DNA of 64,000 nucleotides from Beta vulgaris subsp. vulgaris (GCF_026745355.1 NC_079204.1:52156209-52220208), one strand, 5' to 3'. Positions 11,914 to 22,113 are shown, counted from the stretch's first letter. Notes: generated from the sequence alone by a model not told the origin. Made by a program: numbers and translations.

Positions 11914-12382
11914 TGTTATCAGGATCGGGATCCTACTTTGGATCGTAGGGGCTGGTAGAATCGAATCGGTGGGATCGGATCGTAGGATCGTAAGATCCTA
12001 CAATTCGGTGAAATAGAGATAATTATACAAATATGGTGAGAACCTCATGTTAAAAATTTAAACATATTAATAATGATTTTCTTAGTTAGCAAATGATATA
12101 TAGTTTTTCAATACAATAAGATTGAAGTAACATGCAATCAAAATCTAATAGGAGAAATATAATATGTGAAATTACTTTATGATTTTTATATGGTAGGATC
12201 GAATCGTTGAGTCGTAGGATCATAGAATCGTGTTAAGATCCTACCATGTGATTTTTTGTGGTTGAGCAGGATCGAAAGATCCTACAAAATTAAGATCCTA
12301 CGTAGGATCGGGATCGGTGAGGTCCTCCAGGATCGTAAAATCGTAGAATCGTAAGATTCGGATCGGGATTTTAACAACAATG
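11914..12382. mobile_element. Small palindromic insertion in the copia pol gene
   Basis: About 460 bp made of GGATCGTAGGATC-like units at both ends, with an AT-rich middle. The ends read AGGATCGGGATCCTAC on the left and GGATCGGGATTTTAAC on the right. It separates FDPTTKKVYTS (right-hand part of pol) from the upstream KGYRCFDP. ACAATG/CATTGTT sequence occurs at both edges as a possible target duplication. No ORF; the superfamily is not determined, and a hAT MITE is possible. Confidence 0.6.
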
Positions 12383-13038
12383 GGATCAAAACATCGATAC
12401 CCTTTATATTCCAATGCATATCCAATGAAAACACAAGTTTTAGATTTAGGTTGCAGTTTGTGATTTTTAGAGTCCAGAAACAAGGGAAAGCATTCACATC
12501 CAAATATTTTCAAAAATTGATAGGAAGGAGGACGATGAAATAATTTTTCAAAAGGAGAAACACCCCCTAAAACCGAGCTGGGTAATCGATTGATAGTGTA
12601 AGTGGCAGTATATGAGGCATCAACCCAAAATTCCGCAGGAAAGTCAGAATGAATAATCATAGTACGAGCCATTTCAATGATATGACGATGTTTGCGTTCT
12701 GCAACACCGTTTTGAGCTGGAGTATGGGGACAAGTTTGAAAAAATACCATTGTCAGAAAAATGTTGAAGAAGCGGAGAATTATCAAATTCTCTTCCTCCA
12801 TCACTTTGAAATATTTTAATTTTGCAATTAAAAAGATTTTCAACCATCTTTTGAAACATAAGGAATTTAGAATAAGCTTCCGATTTTCGACGTAAAGTAT
12901 AAATCCAGGAATAGCGCGAAAAATCATCAACAAACACAACATAATATCGAAATAATTGATTTGACAAAATAGGAGATTGCCAAAGATCACTATGAATTTT
13001 ATATTATGGATATGTAGAAATATGTTCAACTGAATCAA
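12376..13038 (-). pseudogene. copia integrase core, degraded
   Basis: The minus strand shows the catalytic core: FVDDFSRYSWIYTLRRKSEA (first Asp), IFQSDGGREFDN (second Asp), PAQNGVAERKHRHIIEMAR (Glu), then FWVDASYTATYTINRLPS and LGGVSPFEKLFHRPPSY. Two frames are needed: 12674-12967 for the front and 12298-13038 for the back, with the shift near 12745. The D,D-35-E residues themselves are still present. Confidence 0.85.
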
Positions 13039-15172
13039 GAGGTAAACGATGTATTTTTCCTAGCTTACATCCTACACAATCATCATGAAACTTAGAGGTA
13101 CATGTGATATATTTATTTGAACATAAACTTCCTATAATGCTAGAAGATGTATGACCCAGGCGAGCATGCCACGCGTCACCCGACTCCTTAATGGCTAGAA
13201 AAGCAGGAACTGAAGGCTTAGGAGGGACAATGTTGGGCTGAAGAGGGTAGACACCTTGTTTACTGGTTCCCTGAAGCAGAACTTCCCCCGTTATCTGGTC
13301 CTTAACATAAACAGAATTTTTATCAAAACTCACAACATAATCATTTTCATGACACAACTTGTTAACTGATAATAAATTATGTTTGAAATTAGGGACATGA
13401 CAGACAGATGATAAACGGAGGGGACGACTTGCAGTTTTTAAAGTTAAATTTCCAGTACTTTTAATTGGGAGTAAGGAACCATTACCAACTACAACAGAAC
13501 TAGACCTAGTATAAGGAGTTTTGATAGAGAACGTACCATCCTGAGGAGTCATGTGAGATGCAGCTCCCGAATGCGGGTACCAGACTGAGTCATTAGCTTC
13601 ACCACCAACAGACAGTGCAGCTAAGGCTCGAGTGACACTTTCTGAGGAGGAGGGAACAAAGCTGGAATTGAAACGCTGGGGACAATAAGCAGCTTGGTGA
13701 CCTGGAAACCAACACAAACCACATGTATCGGAAGTAGGGGTAGAGGTAACATTGTTACTATTTGATGAATTACTCCCTGCAGACGACAAATTATTAGTAA
13801 TATAATCTAGGCAAGGCATACTATAGGATGACAAGTTAGAAAATTTACTTATACCATTTGATCGTCCCCGATTACCATTGTTGTTGTTGTTTCCTCCAGA
13901 GCTACAATTATTATTGTTTCCTCCATTCCTACCATTATCACCCCGAGCATTGTTGCCCCCACGATTATTATTACCACCTCTGTTTCTGTTATTCCGTCTC
14001 CGATTTCTCCCTCCAGAATTAGTCTGGGAGGAGGAACTTGAACCAGTACCAGTAGATTTAACGGCAAGTAAGGCATGATGAGATGATGAATCAAATGCAT
14101 CCTTAGAATTTATCAATCTTTGTTCATGCAGTAACAACTTGGGACGCAAATCATCAAAACTAATCGGGAATGGATAATGTAGGAGGGTGTTAACTATATG
14201 ATCGTACTCAGAATCACGATCTAAACCAAAAAGGGTATACTGCAGTAAATCCTGGTTCGACACAGGACATTGAATAGCAGCAAGGGAATCAGCAATCACC
14301 TTAATTTCCCGTAAATAACCATCCATTGTCTGGGAAGCAGTCTTTTTAATACGAGTTAATCGTCCCTCTAATTCCATTGATCTGGCCATACTAGCATGCA
14401 TAAATCTAGTCCAAATCTCGACAGAGGTAGATAAATCATGAACATCCACAAAAACATCCCTAGATAAAGTGACAAAAATCCAAGATTTAATTTGTTGATC
14501 CACACGTAAATATTCATGAAAGGGAGGATTAGGAATCGTAATACCACTTTCATCAATAACAGTAGCAGGAGGAATAATAGCAGAACCATCAACCATGCCA
14601 AGAAGTTGATGGGAAAGCAATAAACAAGTAATTTGGGTTTTCCATAACAAATAATCCTCTGGAGAAGAAAGAGTAATAGTGACTAAATTACTGAGATTAG
14701 GAGAGGAGATTTGTGGGAGGGTAAATACCGAAGAACCTGGCGGCATGTGGTAGGTCGGAAAGGGACCTGAGGTGGTCGGCTGGAGAACAGCACCGGTGTG
14801 GGTTGGAAAACCCGGAGGAGAGCGTGGTGAGGCGCGGGAGGAGGGGACCGGAGAGACACCGACGTGGGTTTGGCCGGAGAAGTAGCCAACAACAGAGGAA
14901 GGAACAACAGCCGTCCAGGACGCAGAAAAAGACTGCGGGATTCGCGACGGGGTGGCCGGAGAAGCACCGATGTGGTGCAGTCCGTAGGTAAACCCATCGG
15001 AAGTCGTGGAGGAACCTGCAGCAGACCAGAGAGCAGGTACGGAAGGCGCCGGAAGAGACGCGGACGGACCGGCAGTGGGATGCAGGTCTGACGCCGGCGA
15101 AGAATAGCCGGTGGTCGTCGGCGGCGAGGACTGTACAAGAGCAGCGGCGGAAACATTGGGTAAAAGATCCAT
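13004..15172 (-). pseudogene. copia Gag, protease and integrase N-terminus (722-codon frame)
   Basis: A long open minus-strand frame from ATG at 15172. It contains a Ser/Pro-rich start, the UBN2/Gag domain (about residues 165-360, DYLLWKTQITCLLLSHQLLG), an Asn/Gly/Arg-rich stretch and a CCHC zinc knuckle (CGLCWFPGHQAAYC). The protease motif reads WYPHSGAASHM, so the catalytic Asp of DSGA is His. The integrase HHCC finger follows (HARLGHTSSS...CVGCKLGKIH). The frame then ends near the integrase core. Open apart from the protease change, but downstream pol is broken. Confidence 0.88.
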
Positions 15173-15244
15173 CGCAGGAAAAAAAATCGTGTGAAAAAAA
15201 AACTGATTTTTGGTTTTGTTTTGTTTGTTTTTTTTAGTAAATCT

Positions 15245-15259
15245 GTGGCTGTGATACCA
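15245..15259 (-). other. Primer-binding site (initiator tRNA-Met type)
   Basis: Directly inside the 5' LTR the minus strand reads TGGTATCACAGCCAC. It matches the plant iMet primer-binding consensus TGGTATCAGAGC with one change in the first eleven bases. The exact abutment fixes the LTR end at 15260. Confidence 0.85.
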
Positions 15260-15410
15260 TGTACAAGTATGGGAAATAATTGTGTTAACCTATTATAGGT
15301 TAACCTGGCATTCAATATATATAGTGTTGATATTACAGACCTATGACTAGTAAAGTACCATTCTACCCTTTACGATATAATATTATCCCTTTTACATATA
15401 ATATTATCCA
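15260..15410 (-). repeat. 5' LTR of the copia element
   Basis: 151 bp, same ends as the copy at 9624-9774, with about four mismatches between them (CTATTATAGG against CTATTGTAGG, and GTAAAG against GGTTAG). Confidence 0.9.
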
Positions 15411-15610
15411 ATATTGTACACCAAACCATATGCATTTGTACATTAAAAAAATTGTTTCAGCAAATAAATGAGAGAGAAAGAAAGTGAATGAGCGAGTGAT
15501 GAGAGGGAAAGAATTGGCTCACTTTCAAAAATACTGTCAAAAGTGGCTCCCCTAAAACCACCAAACGACATCGTTTTGGACAAGATGTAGGATGATCATC
15601 CTACACCTAG

Positions 15611-15935
15611 GTGAGATCTAATTTGCGATGGAATGGAGTTACTATTGACGACAAAAAGTACTAGGAAATGAGTAGGAATTAGTAAATTAAAGCGTGCGAG
15701 TGCAACGGTACAAAGTGAAAAGCAGTACCACAAAAAGTCATTTGGTGATTCAGGCTTCAATGGATCATGGGCTGTCTTTGTCTGTCCTGTGCGGGCTAGG
15801 ATAGAACTAACGACGTACATGGTGAGTGAGCCTCTGTCAAACCACATCGCCATTATTGGTTTCCATGTTTTTGGCAAAAGCAATTTACCTTTATGGACAA
15901 AGGAATAAAGAGGTCTTTTTATTTCATGGTCATTA
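15611..15935. other. Spacer, no gene seen
   Basis: A 114-codon minus-strand ORF lies here, but it has no recognisable domain and no homologue I can name. I treat it as chance. Confidence 0.4.
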
Positions 15936-15959
15936 GGCACTATTGGATTTAACTTGTTA

Positions 15960-16136
15960 TACTTCCTCTGTTTCAGTTAGATTGTGACACTTTTATTTTG
16001 AATAATAACTTCTTTCTATCTCTCTTCTATCACATGAGACCCTTTTATTTTCTTTCTTTATCTCTCTCCTCTCCAAAAATTGCCTAAGATTCCGTGTTTT
16101 TAAAATTGTCACAACTAAATTGAAACGGAGGAAGTA
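15960..16136. mobile_element. Stowaway-like MITE
   Basis: TACTTCCTCTGTTTCAGTTA at the left and TAAATTGAAACGGAGGAAGTA at the right are inverted repeats, extending inward (TTGTGACAC / TTGTCACAA). 177 bp, no coding content. Confidence 0.75.
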
Positions 16137-16263
16137 ACTTATATTGACTAATCTTAAATAAAAGTATATTCTAATAATGAAATAAGTTAAGATAAAATAA
16201 CTACAGAAATAATAATTATTTTTAAGGTATTTTTTTGACAAACAAGCAAATAAAACATATTCA

Positions 16264-16345
16264 GATAAAATAAGTTCAAATAAAATATAATAAGATAAAA
16301 TAAGTTCAAATAAAATATAATAAGATAAAATAAGTTCTGATAATT
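16264..16345. repeat. Tandem repeat, unit about 34 bp
   Basis: The unit begins GATAAAATAAGTTCAAAT and continues AAAATATAATAA. Two full copies and a partial third lie in tandem, inside the Tourist-like element. Confidence 0.75.
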
Positions 16346-16413
16346 TGAGATTACTTCATATAAGTTATAACAAGATAAGTTTAGAGAAAATAAGCTAACC
16401 AAACAGAGTCTTA

Positions 16414-17204
16414 TTATTTGAGCAATACTTCTTTCTATAGCAAGTTAGCAACTATTACCGGTGTTGTCTTTTTACTTTTAATAAAATAAGTTTTAGTTTA
16501 ATAGTTTTAGATAAACTCAGACAAATAATTTTCAACACTTAATTTTGACAAGTTCTAATAAGTACACTTAGGATAAAATTAGGAAAAACGAGATGGAGAA
16601 AGAAAATTAGAAATGAATAATATTGGGGAAATTTGTTTTCAAATAATAGTCAAAAGTCTGTGCCAGCGCCCAACTACCTTCAGTGGAAAATGTCCCGTGC
16701 TAGTTATGGACTTATGGTTGTATGGAGTGCCAAAAAAAGAAAAATTGAGTGGTGGTCCTAACTCCTAATCGTCACATACTATTTATTCTTAATTTTTGTC
16801 AATCTTTATTGAATTCTTGAGGCGTGGGATGTTCATTTTGACAAATTAGTACAACAAACAGCACACAGCTACCTGTTCTTTTCACTATATGTGAATTTGT
16901 AAACTTGTAAGTTGTGATCATCAATAAGTAGTATATAATCAATTGAAACGCACAACCACTCTTTTCCTAGCCTCTCTATCCCTTCTTCAATTGCGTATTT
17001 TCCGTGTGCTTTACTATTTTCCGCGTGCTGCTGTGCCCATTGCTTTTTTTAGCCTCAAAAGACACACCACATGCAATGATGCAAGTATATATGCAACCCA
17101 ACTTTTAGTAACGAGGAGTAAGCCATAGCGTAGGATTTGCCTTCATACTATTTGGAAAATGTTTTCCATCAAGTCATCAATAACAAACAAGTATATTGAC
17201 AAAT
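16414..17204. other. Spacer, no gene seen
   Basis: AT-rich. The short plus-strand ORF at 16943-17128 has no recognisable feature. Confidence 0.4.
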
Positions 17205-17212
17205 TGTTCCTA

Positions 17213-20172
17213 GACTTGGACATGGGTCGGGACTGTTTGCGAGCCGGGCTAGGCACGAGTTCATCTATAGCGTGTCGTGTCAGGACGGGCTTGAAATATG
17301 AAAATTCTGTCCACGAGACATCCTACAGGTCGAGCTCGTGCCTCATATGCGCCTGGTCTGTGCTTTAGGTTATTTTGTAAAAAATTTTGGCAATGACTAA
17401 AAAAATAAAGAGAGTCGATGTTACGCCCACGAGCGATTTAGGTAGGATCGTGCCAGGTCGGGCTTGGAAAAAATTATAAACGTAATCGGCCAACAACCCA
17501 CTTATTGGACAACGGACGGGGCGGGCTTCATGTGGGCTCATGTCGGGTCGGGTACGGCCCATGTGCCAACCTGGCCCATGCCTATCTTTTTTTTTTTGAT
17601 AATTGCGATTCATCATTTTATTAATATGAATCATAATGGAAGCGGCCTCTAAACTCAAGTTAAGGTATTCCCCCACTAGGTGGGCGAAACTTTAATAGTG
17701 CTTAAGCACACCCTAAAAAGAGGAGTCCACTTCCACTGAAGATACATTCGGTCACATACATAATACCTTATCCATGAACATGAATTAGAACCTATTGACA
17801 TGAACACTACCAGTAAGAGGAATGAAATATGAGTTAGCTACAAGATATCTAAAGCAACAATCGCCCTGAGTCCATTCAACTGCAGCCCCTGCAAGGCTCA
17901 ATATTCATGAGTAGAAAGCCCCACTTCTTTATGCCAATAGCTCACATATGAGATTGAGGATTGAAGAGATCCAGTCGACCATCAGGCTTCATTACTTTCT
18001 TCTTCTAGAGCCATGCTATGAATTCATTTTGTCTAAGAAGACCCTGCTTTGCAAGCGCATCAGCCACATGATTTGATTCCCTTTTTTTATGAATAATCTG
18101 GATTTTTAGATCTCTTTTGCGAGCGTTTCGAATGAAGTTCAGATGATGGCACATGTTCCACGGCCCACCATTGTCGCTATTACTCCATTTGACAGCATTA
18201 ATTGAGTCTGACTCCAATATTATCATGCCCTCTTTCACAGCCACGCTTGACATTGAGATTTTGATGGCACGATGAATGGCTAAGATCTCTGCGCAGTTTA
18301 TTTCCATATGAGGAATGGGAGAGGAGAAGATACACATGAAATTCCCCTTGTGGTTGCGTAGCACTCCTCCAATTGCCGAAGATGAGAGATGAGTGTTGAC
18401 AGAAGCGTCAACATTCCACTTGAGGTAATTTATTTTCGGAGGGCACCATTCAATAGCATGAGATGGTTTATTTGAGATCTGCGCACCCTTAGAACTTCCT
18501 TTCCATGCTAGGCAGTGAGGGTTTCGCTGAATGTCTATTGGGGAGTATGGAAACTCGTCACACCACCCTTTTATCCACCATCCTAGTCTCAAAAGTATCA
18601 TGCCTTGGATGTCTTCAAGTGAGTTTGTTACATTCTCGAATATGCGAGCATTTCGCTCTTTCCAAATGGACCATACTATGATGAAGAAACATGACAACCA
18701 TACCTTCTTGAAGAAGGAGCCACCATTGGGAGAATACCATTGCAAAAAAGCATCTTTGAGGGAGCTTGGAAAAACCCATTTTACATCCCATAATTCGAGC
18801 CACCATTGCCATATATGGTGAGCAAACAAACAATGAAGCAGGAGGTGGTTAGAGAGTTCAGGAGAGAGAGAGCATAGAGGACACAAGTTGCTGCTAGCAG
18901 GGATAATGCCAATTTTGGCTAGCTTTTGCCGAGTGTTTAATTTTTCCATCAATGCCGTCCATACAAACACTTCAATTCGGTGAGGCACAAGTCCTTTCCA
19001 TATACCCTTTATAGCATCATTATGAGGGATTGGAGATAATTTATCAAGTTCATAAGAGAACGATTTTGATGAAAACTCACCTGAGGAGCTGTAGGCCCAT
19101 ATTAGTTTATCACCTTTATCATATGATGGACACACATTCTTCAACATTTTGTCAAGCTGCGATTTTTCTGCACTATCTTGCGGCCTTAGTTCACGCATCC
19201 ACATAAAAGTCCATACCCAACTAATTCCTTCCCAAAATCCGTATGAATTGACACTCGCATTTGGTGAGATTGCTAGCCTGAAAAGCCTTGGGAATAATAG
19301 TTTTAAGGGCATATGTCCCAGCCAAGCATCGTGCCAAAAGTAGCAATCAGCACCGTTGCTTATTGATTTCCTCACCCCTGAGGCTGCTAATGACCTCGCG
19401 TCGGCATTTTTGAGAATTGCAGCGCATATGTGCTTCCATGGTCCTCCTTTTGAAGGAATTTTCAAGTCTGCTATTGTGAATGGCTCAGAGTATTTGTATT
19501 TAGCTTGAATAACATTGCACCATAAATGTCGAGGATTTGCAAGGAGCCTCCATATCCATTTGAACAATAAGGCTAGGTTCATGTGTACCATGTTCCCAAT
19601 GCTTAGTCCCCCCAATTTCTTGGGGAGTTGAACCACTTTCCACGAGACTAATGGGAGTCTGTTTCTGTCCAAGTCTCCGGACCATAGGAACTTTCTAGAG
19701 AGCTTGGTTATTTCATGGACAATACCCATAGGGATGGGGTATATTGACAAATAATAAAGAGGGAGGCTTGTGAGAGATGATTTAATGAGTGTGATCCTAC
19801 CTCCAATTGAGAGCATTTTCCCCTTCCATGATGCAAGTCTCCTTGATATCTTTAATAGAATGGGTTCCCAAAGTTGAGCTTTAGATAGGGTCCCTCCTAT
19901 AGGCAAGCCTAAGTAGGTGAAGGGAATGGTTCCAACCTTGCAAAGAAGGGAAGAGGCCGCATCTTGTAGCCATGATCTTGAAGTGTTCAGTCCAATAAGA
20001 GAGCTTTTGTGAAAATTAACCTGGAGCCCCGAAGCTAGTTGAAAAAGAATAAGCATTCTTTTTATGTTCATGAGAGATGAGATCTTAGCATCGCAAAAAA
20101 TAAGCGTGTCATCAGCATATTGTAAGTGAGTGATTTTTACATCACTTTGAGGAATGCCTATCTTTACATGCA
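17213..20172. mobile_element. hAT-like non-autonomous element split by a LINE
   Basis: The 8-bp repeat TGTTCCTA flanks it (17205-17212 and 20173-20180). Its inside is rich in GGGTCGGG/GGGCTTG/GCCCATG phrases typical of hAT MITEs of this type. The right part is only about 20 bp long after the LINE. The terminal inverted repeat is weak (GGACATGGGTC against the inverse GGCATGGGCC), so the exact ends are uncertain. Confidence 0.45.
17590..20153 (-). mobile_element. 5'-truncated L1-type LINE with target duplication
   Basis: A minus-strand element whose poly-A tail appears as poly-T at 17587-17598. The 12-bp duplication ATGCCTATCTTT flanks it exactly (17578-17589 and 20154-20165). Truncation is at the 5' (right) side inside the RT domain. 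It landed in the hAT-like element at 17213-20172, so it is younger than that element. Confidence 0.92.
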
Positions 20173-20173
20173 T
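18005..20173 (-). CDS. LINE ORF2 C-terminal part: RT, zf-RVT, RNase H
   Basis: A 722-codon open minus-strand frame; the real LINE part starts at about 20153, where the insertion begins. Near the start is the RT catalytic box LQYADDTLIFC. Then come the RT thumb/connection (LGLPIGGTLSKAQLW, LSIYPIPMGIVHEITKLSRKFLW), the zf-RVT motif (CPLCSLSPELSNHLLLHC) and a complete RNase H. In the RNase H, WNVDAS gives the first Asp, INCAEILAIHRAI the Glu, and ILESDSINAV the second Asp, with ESNHVADALAKQG at the end. The frame has no internal stop, so the copy is young. Without the endonuclease and RT fingers it is not mobile alone, and the ATG is only a frame start. Confidence 0.88.
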   Translation of the reverse strand: MHVKIGIPQSDVKITHLQYADDTLIFCDAKISSLMNIKRMLILFQLASGLQVNFHKSSLIGLNTSRSWLQDAASSLLCKVGTIPFTYLGLPIGGTLSKAQLWEPILLKISRRLASWKGKMLSIGGRITLIKSSLTSLPLYYLSIYPIPMGIVHEITKLSRKFLWSGDLDRNRLPLVSWKVVQLPKKLGGLSIGNMVHMNLALLFKWIWRLLANPRHLWCNVIQAKYKYSEPFTIADLKIPSKGGPWKHICAAILKNADARSLAASGVRKSISNGADCYFWHDAWLGHMPLKLLFPRLFRLAISPNASVNSYGFWEGISWVWTFMWMRELRPQDSAEKSQLDKMLKNVCPSYDKGDKLIWAYSSSGEFSSKSFSYELDKLSPIPHNDAIKGIWKGLVPHRIEVFVWTALMEKLNTRQKLAKIGIIPASSNLCPLCSLSPELSNHLLLHCLFAHHIWQWWLELWDVKWVFPSSLKDAFLQWYSPNGGSFFKKVWLSCFFIIVWSIWKERNARIFENVTNSLEDIQGMILLRLGWWIKGWCDEFPYSPIDIQRNPHCLAWKGSSKGAQISNKPSHAIEWCPPKINYLKWNVDASVNTHLSSSAIGGVLRNHKGNFMCIFSSPIPHMEINCAEILAIHRAIKISMSSVAVKEGMIILESDSINAVKWSNSDNGGPWNMCHHLNFIRNARKRDLKIQIIHKKRESNHVADALAKQGLLRQNEFIAWL

Positions 20174-20237
20174 GTTCCTATACGGATGTACAAGTCAATC
20201 TTGTTCTTTACCAATATTGATGTACATGAGGACCAAG

Positions 20238-20721
20238 TAAAGGGGGCAAACGGGTCGGTCGAGGTCGGGTCAAAACGGGTCGTGTCAAAATCGGGTCAAC
20301 ATTTTGTTCAGGTCGGGTTCGTTCGGGTGTGGGTTAATATCGGGACCATGATATTTCGGGACATATCGGGTCGGGTTAGATCGTGTTTTCAATCTCGCAA
20401 ATAAATAAAACACATATAAGACTAATGAGAGTAAATTAAATAATTAATGGACAGTGGTTAAATCATATATAATATTTCATGACAATATTTTCCTTAAATT
20501 TGTTTAAAACGTAACTAATCTGACAACTTTTCAGGTCGGGTTTGAGTTGTCGTCATCATTATCAGGTCAATTCGGATCGGGTAGATTCAGGTTCGGGCCA
20601 TATTCGGGTCTATTTTAATTTGGGTCGAGTTGTTTCGCGTCGTTATTTCGGGTGAGAAACGGGTTTCGGGTCGGGTATTTCGGGCCAGGTCACCGGGTAC
20701 GGGACAAATTTGCCGGCTATA
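20238..20721. mobile_element. hAT MITE with 8-bp target duplication
   Basis: 484 bp. The ends TAAAGGGGGCAAACGGGTC and the inverse of GACAAATTTGCCGGCTATA match as TIRs. GGACCAAG is duplicated exactly on both sides (20230-20237 and 20722-20729). The inside is rich in CGGGTCGGGT phrases, subterminal repeats common in this group. No transposase, so it depends on an autonomous partner. Confidence 0.85.
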
Positions 20722-20737
20722 GGACCAAGAACCTTTA

Positions 20738-20850
20738 GGTCCAATGGTATGATTTTCTATCTCCCATATGGGAGACCAAGGTTCAAATCTCCGTGGAAGC
20801 AAAAATTTCAATATTTTTGGAGGTTGGGGGAGGGGGTTGGGGCTTTGAGT
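20738..20850 (+). mobile_element. Possible tRNA-derived SINE head
   Basis: GGTCCAATGGTATGATTTTC resembles a Pol III A box. About 30 bp on, GACCAAGGTTCAAATCTCCG matches a B box (GGTTCRANNCC). This is the layout of tRNA-derived SINEs. No poly-A tail or target duplication was found, so this may be a fragment. Confidence 0.4.
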
Positions 20851-20929
20851 GAGTGGTTCTGTACGAGCACATTTCAGAGGCAATTTATCTTAATTACCAC
20901 TGGTTTTCGAAAGGGTCAATAAAAATGAT

Positions 20930-21275
20930 GCACATGAGGTGCTAATGAATTACAAAGATGAACATTTTCCAAACATGAATGTATATAAGTACAAATCTTA
21001 AATATGTGGACATATTAGTTAGCAACAAATATGTACAAATGTCAAAAACGTGAAGGTGATTTACCAATTACATGGATATGCGATGTTATAAAAATAAGAT
21101 GAACATTTACCAATATATGGATATACATATGTTACTAAACATGATGAACTATCATCAACATATATGATGTCAGATACATGATGAATATTTAACAACAAGA
21201 ATGTGTAGATGCTAATATATACATGGATGTATAGATATGAAATAAACAATGACTTTTTACCAACACAAATTTACA
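20930..21275. repeat. Degenerate tandem motif region
   Basis: The phrase (g)atgaacattt-acc-a-atatggatgt recurs irregularly at about 20957, 21098, 21180 and 21240, together with repeated ACATGATGAA and TATGGATATAC. It looks like the inside of a non-autonomous DNA element. No coding potential. Confidence 0.45.
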
Positions 21276-21350
21276 AATATTTATTAATTTTTACTAAATA
21301 TTAATTAATATTATAAGTAATAATTGGTGTTTTTGAAAAAATAATCTACA

Positions 21351-21869
21351 TCTATACAAATATATTAAAATGTGTTCCTATCAAAGGAACTGTGTCACAT
21401 GTGATATGACACTCTTCTGAAACTTCTAATATACAGTACATGTTTATAATCTCAATAAAAAAATATTAGCAATGTGTAGTTACTATGATTCGAACACATG
21501 CCCTTTGAAATGAAATGTGAGAGTTCAACCACTAATCCGTTTCAACGTCAATGCTTAATGTTTCAAAGTAAAACATAATAAAGTCTTATAATTATATGTA
21601 ATAATTATAAAAAGATGTAAACAAGTTTTTTGATCTTTAACCTTTCTATAAGTAATAACATTTTCTTACTCAAATTCCTTGAAATTGTTATTTTTATCCC
21701 CTATTCCTTATAAGTTTTTTTTTGAACAACTTATCATTCCATAACGTTCTTTTTCAAATTTCGCACTAGATTGAATATTACCAAATTAAAGCTAATAGAA
21801 TCAATTATGAATAATAATATATTTGATAGTTGTAGCTGACCAACGATATCGCCTGGGCCAAAATACTAG
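21351..21869 (+). mobile_element. Helitron-like unit 1 of 3
   Basis: Begins A|TCTATACAAATATATTAAAA and ends AAAATACTAG|T, the TC...CTAG/T form of plant Helitrons with insertion between A and T. The 3' end has a short hairpin-like GCCTGGGC just before the terminus. A minus-strand tRNA-like stretch (anti-B-box GATTCGAACACATGC near 21488) is inside. No Rep/helicase is encoded. Confidence 0.7.
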
Positions 21870-22113
21870 TCTATACAAATATATTAAAAGGCGTGCGAAA
21901 ATAAGAAACTGTGCACGTGGCGCTCTCCCTAGGGAGTTTTAGTTCATGTAATTAAGAAATTGCATAGTATAGGGTTTGATCCCAAGACCTCAAGTACATA
22001 TACTAAAGTTCTAACCACTAGGCTAAGTTGTATTTAGTGTTATTATTATAAAATATTATATTAATAAATGAATTTTTTCCTTACCCGGGGCATAGTCCGG
22101 GCCTAATAACTAG
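21870..22113 (+). mobile_element. Helitron-like unit 2 of 3
   Basis: It starts TCTATACAAATATATTAAAA directly at the T after unit 1's CTAG and ends CCTAATAACTAG|T. The 3' hairpin CCCGGGGCATAGTCCGGG lies just before the end. Inside are GTGGCGCTCTCCCTAG and a minus-strand tRNA-like stretch (GGGTTTGATCCCAAGACC ... CTAACCACTAGGCTAA). Confidence 0.7.

Larger units (their letters stand above)
9624..15410 (-). mobile_element. Ty1/copia LTR retrotransposon, full length but decayed
   Basis: Two 151-bp LTRs (9624-9774 and 15260-15410) start TG and end CA when read on the minus strand and differ at only about four positions. A primer-binding site matching initiator tRNA-Met follows the 5' LTR, and a purine-rich GATTGAGGGGGTG precedes the 3' LTR. 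The order gag, protease, integrase, reverse transcriptase, RNase H is that of Ty1/copia. The directly repeated 8 bp ATATTGTA touches both outer ends (9616-9623 and 15411-15418). Frameshifts and an internal insertion make it non-autonomous. A second copy of the family lies at 24767-32285. Confidence 0.92.
9034..15608. mobile_element. Non-autonomous DNA transposon split by a copia element
   Basis: The left end at 9034-9057 starts GGTGTAGGATGAGCATCC and is itself palindromic. The right end at 15584-15608 is its inverted partner, and the similarity continues inward (CTCCAAAACG on the left; CGTTTTGGACAAG on the right). Removing the retrotransposon at 9624-15410 leaves about 0.8 kb of element. No transposase is seen. 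The superfamily is unclear, because the flanks show no clean target duplication; a Mutator-like element is one possibility. Confidence 0.55.
15936..16410. mobile_element. Tourist-like MITE carrying a nested Stowaway-like MITE
   Basis: The ends GGCACTATTGGATTTAACTT and the inverted CTAACCAAACAGAGTC are imperfect TIRs. TTA flanks both sides (15933-15935 and 16411-16413), the Tourist/Harbinger target. A Stowaway-like unit at 15960-16136 sits inside its left arm. Confidence 0.6.

Noticed and set aside
15596..15940. 114-codon minus-strand ORF
   Set aside because: No recognisable domain, and it lies at the edge of a DNA transposon. Chance ORF.
21480..21560. tRNA-gene-like stretches in the Helitron units
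   Set aside because: Only inverse A/B-box-like text is present. No complete cloverleaf or acceptor stem could be built, so no tRNA gene is called.
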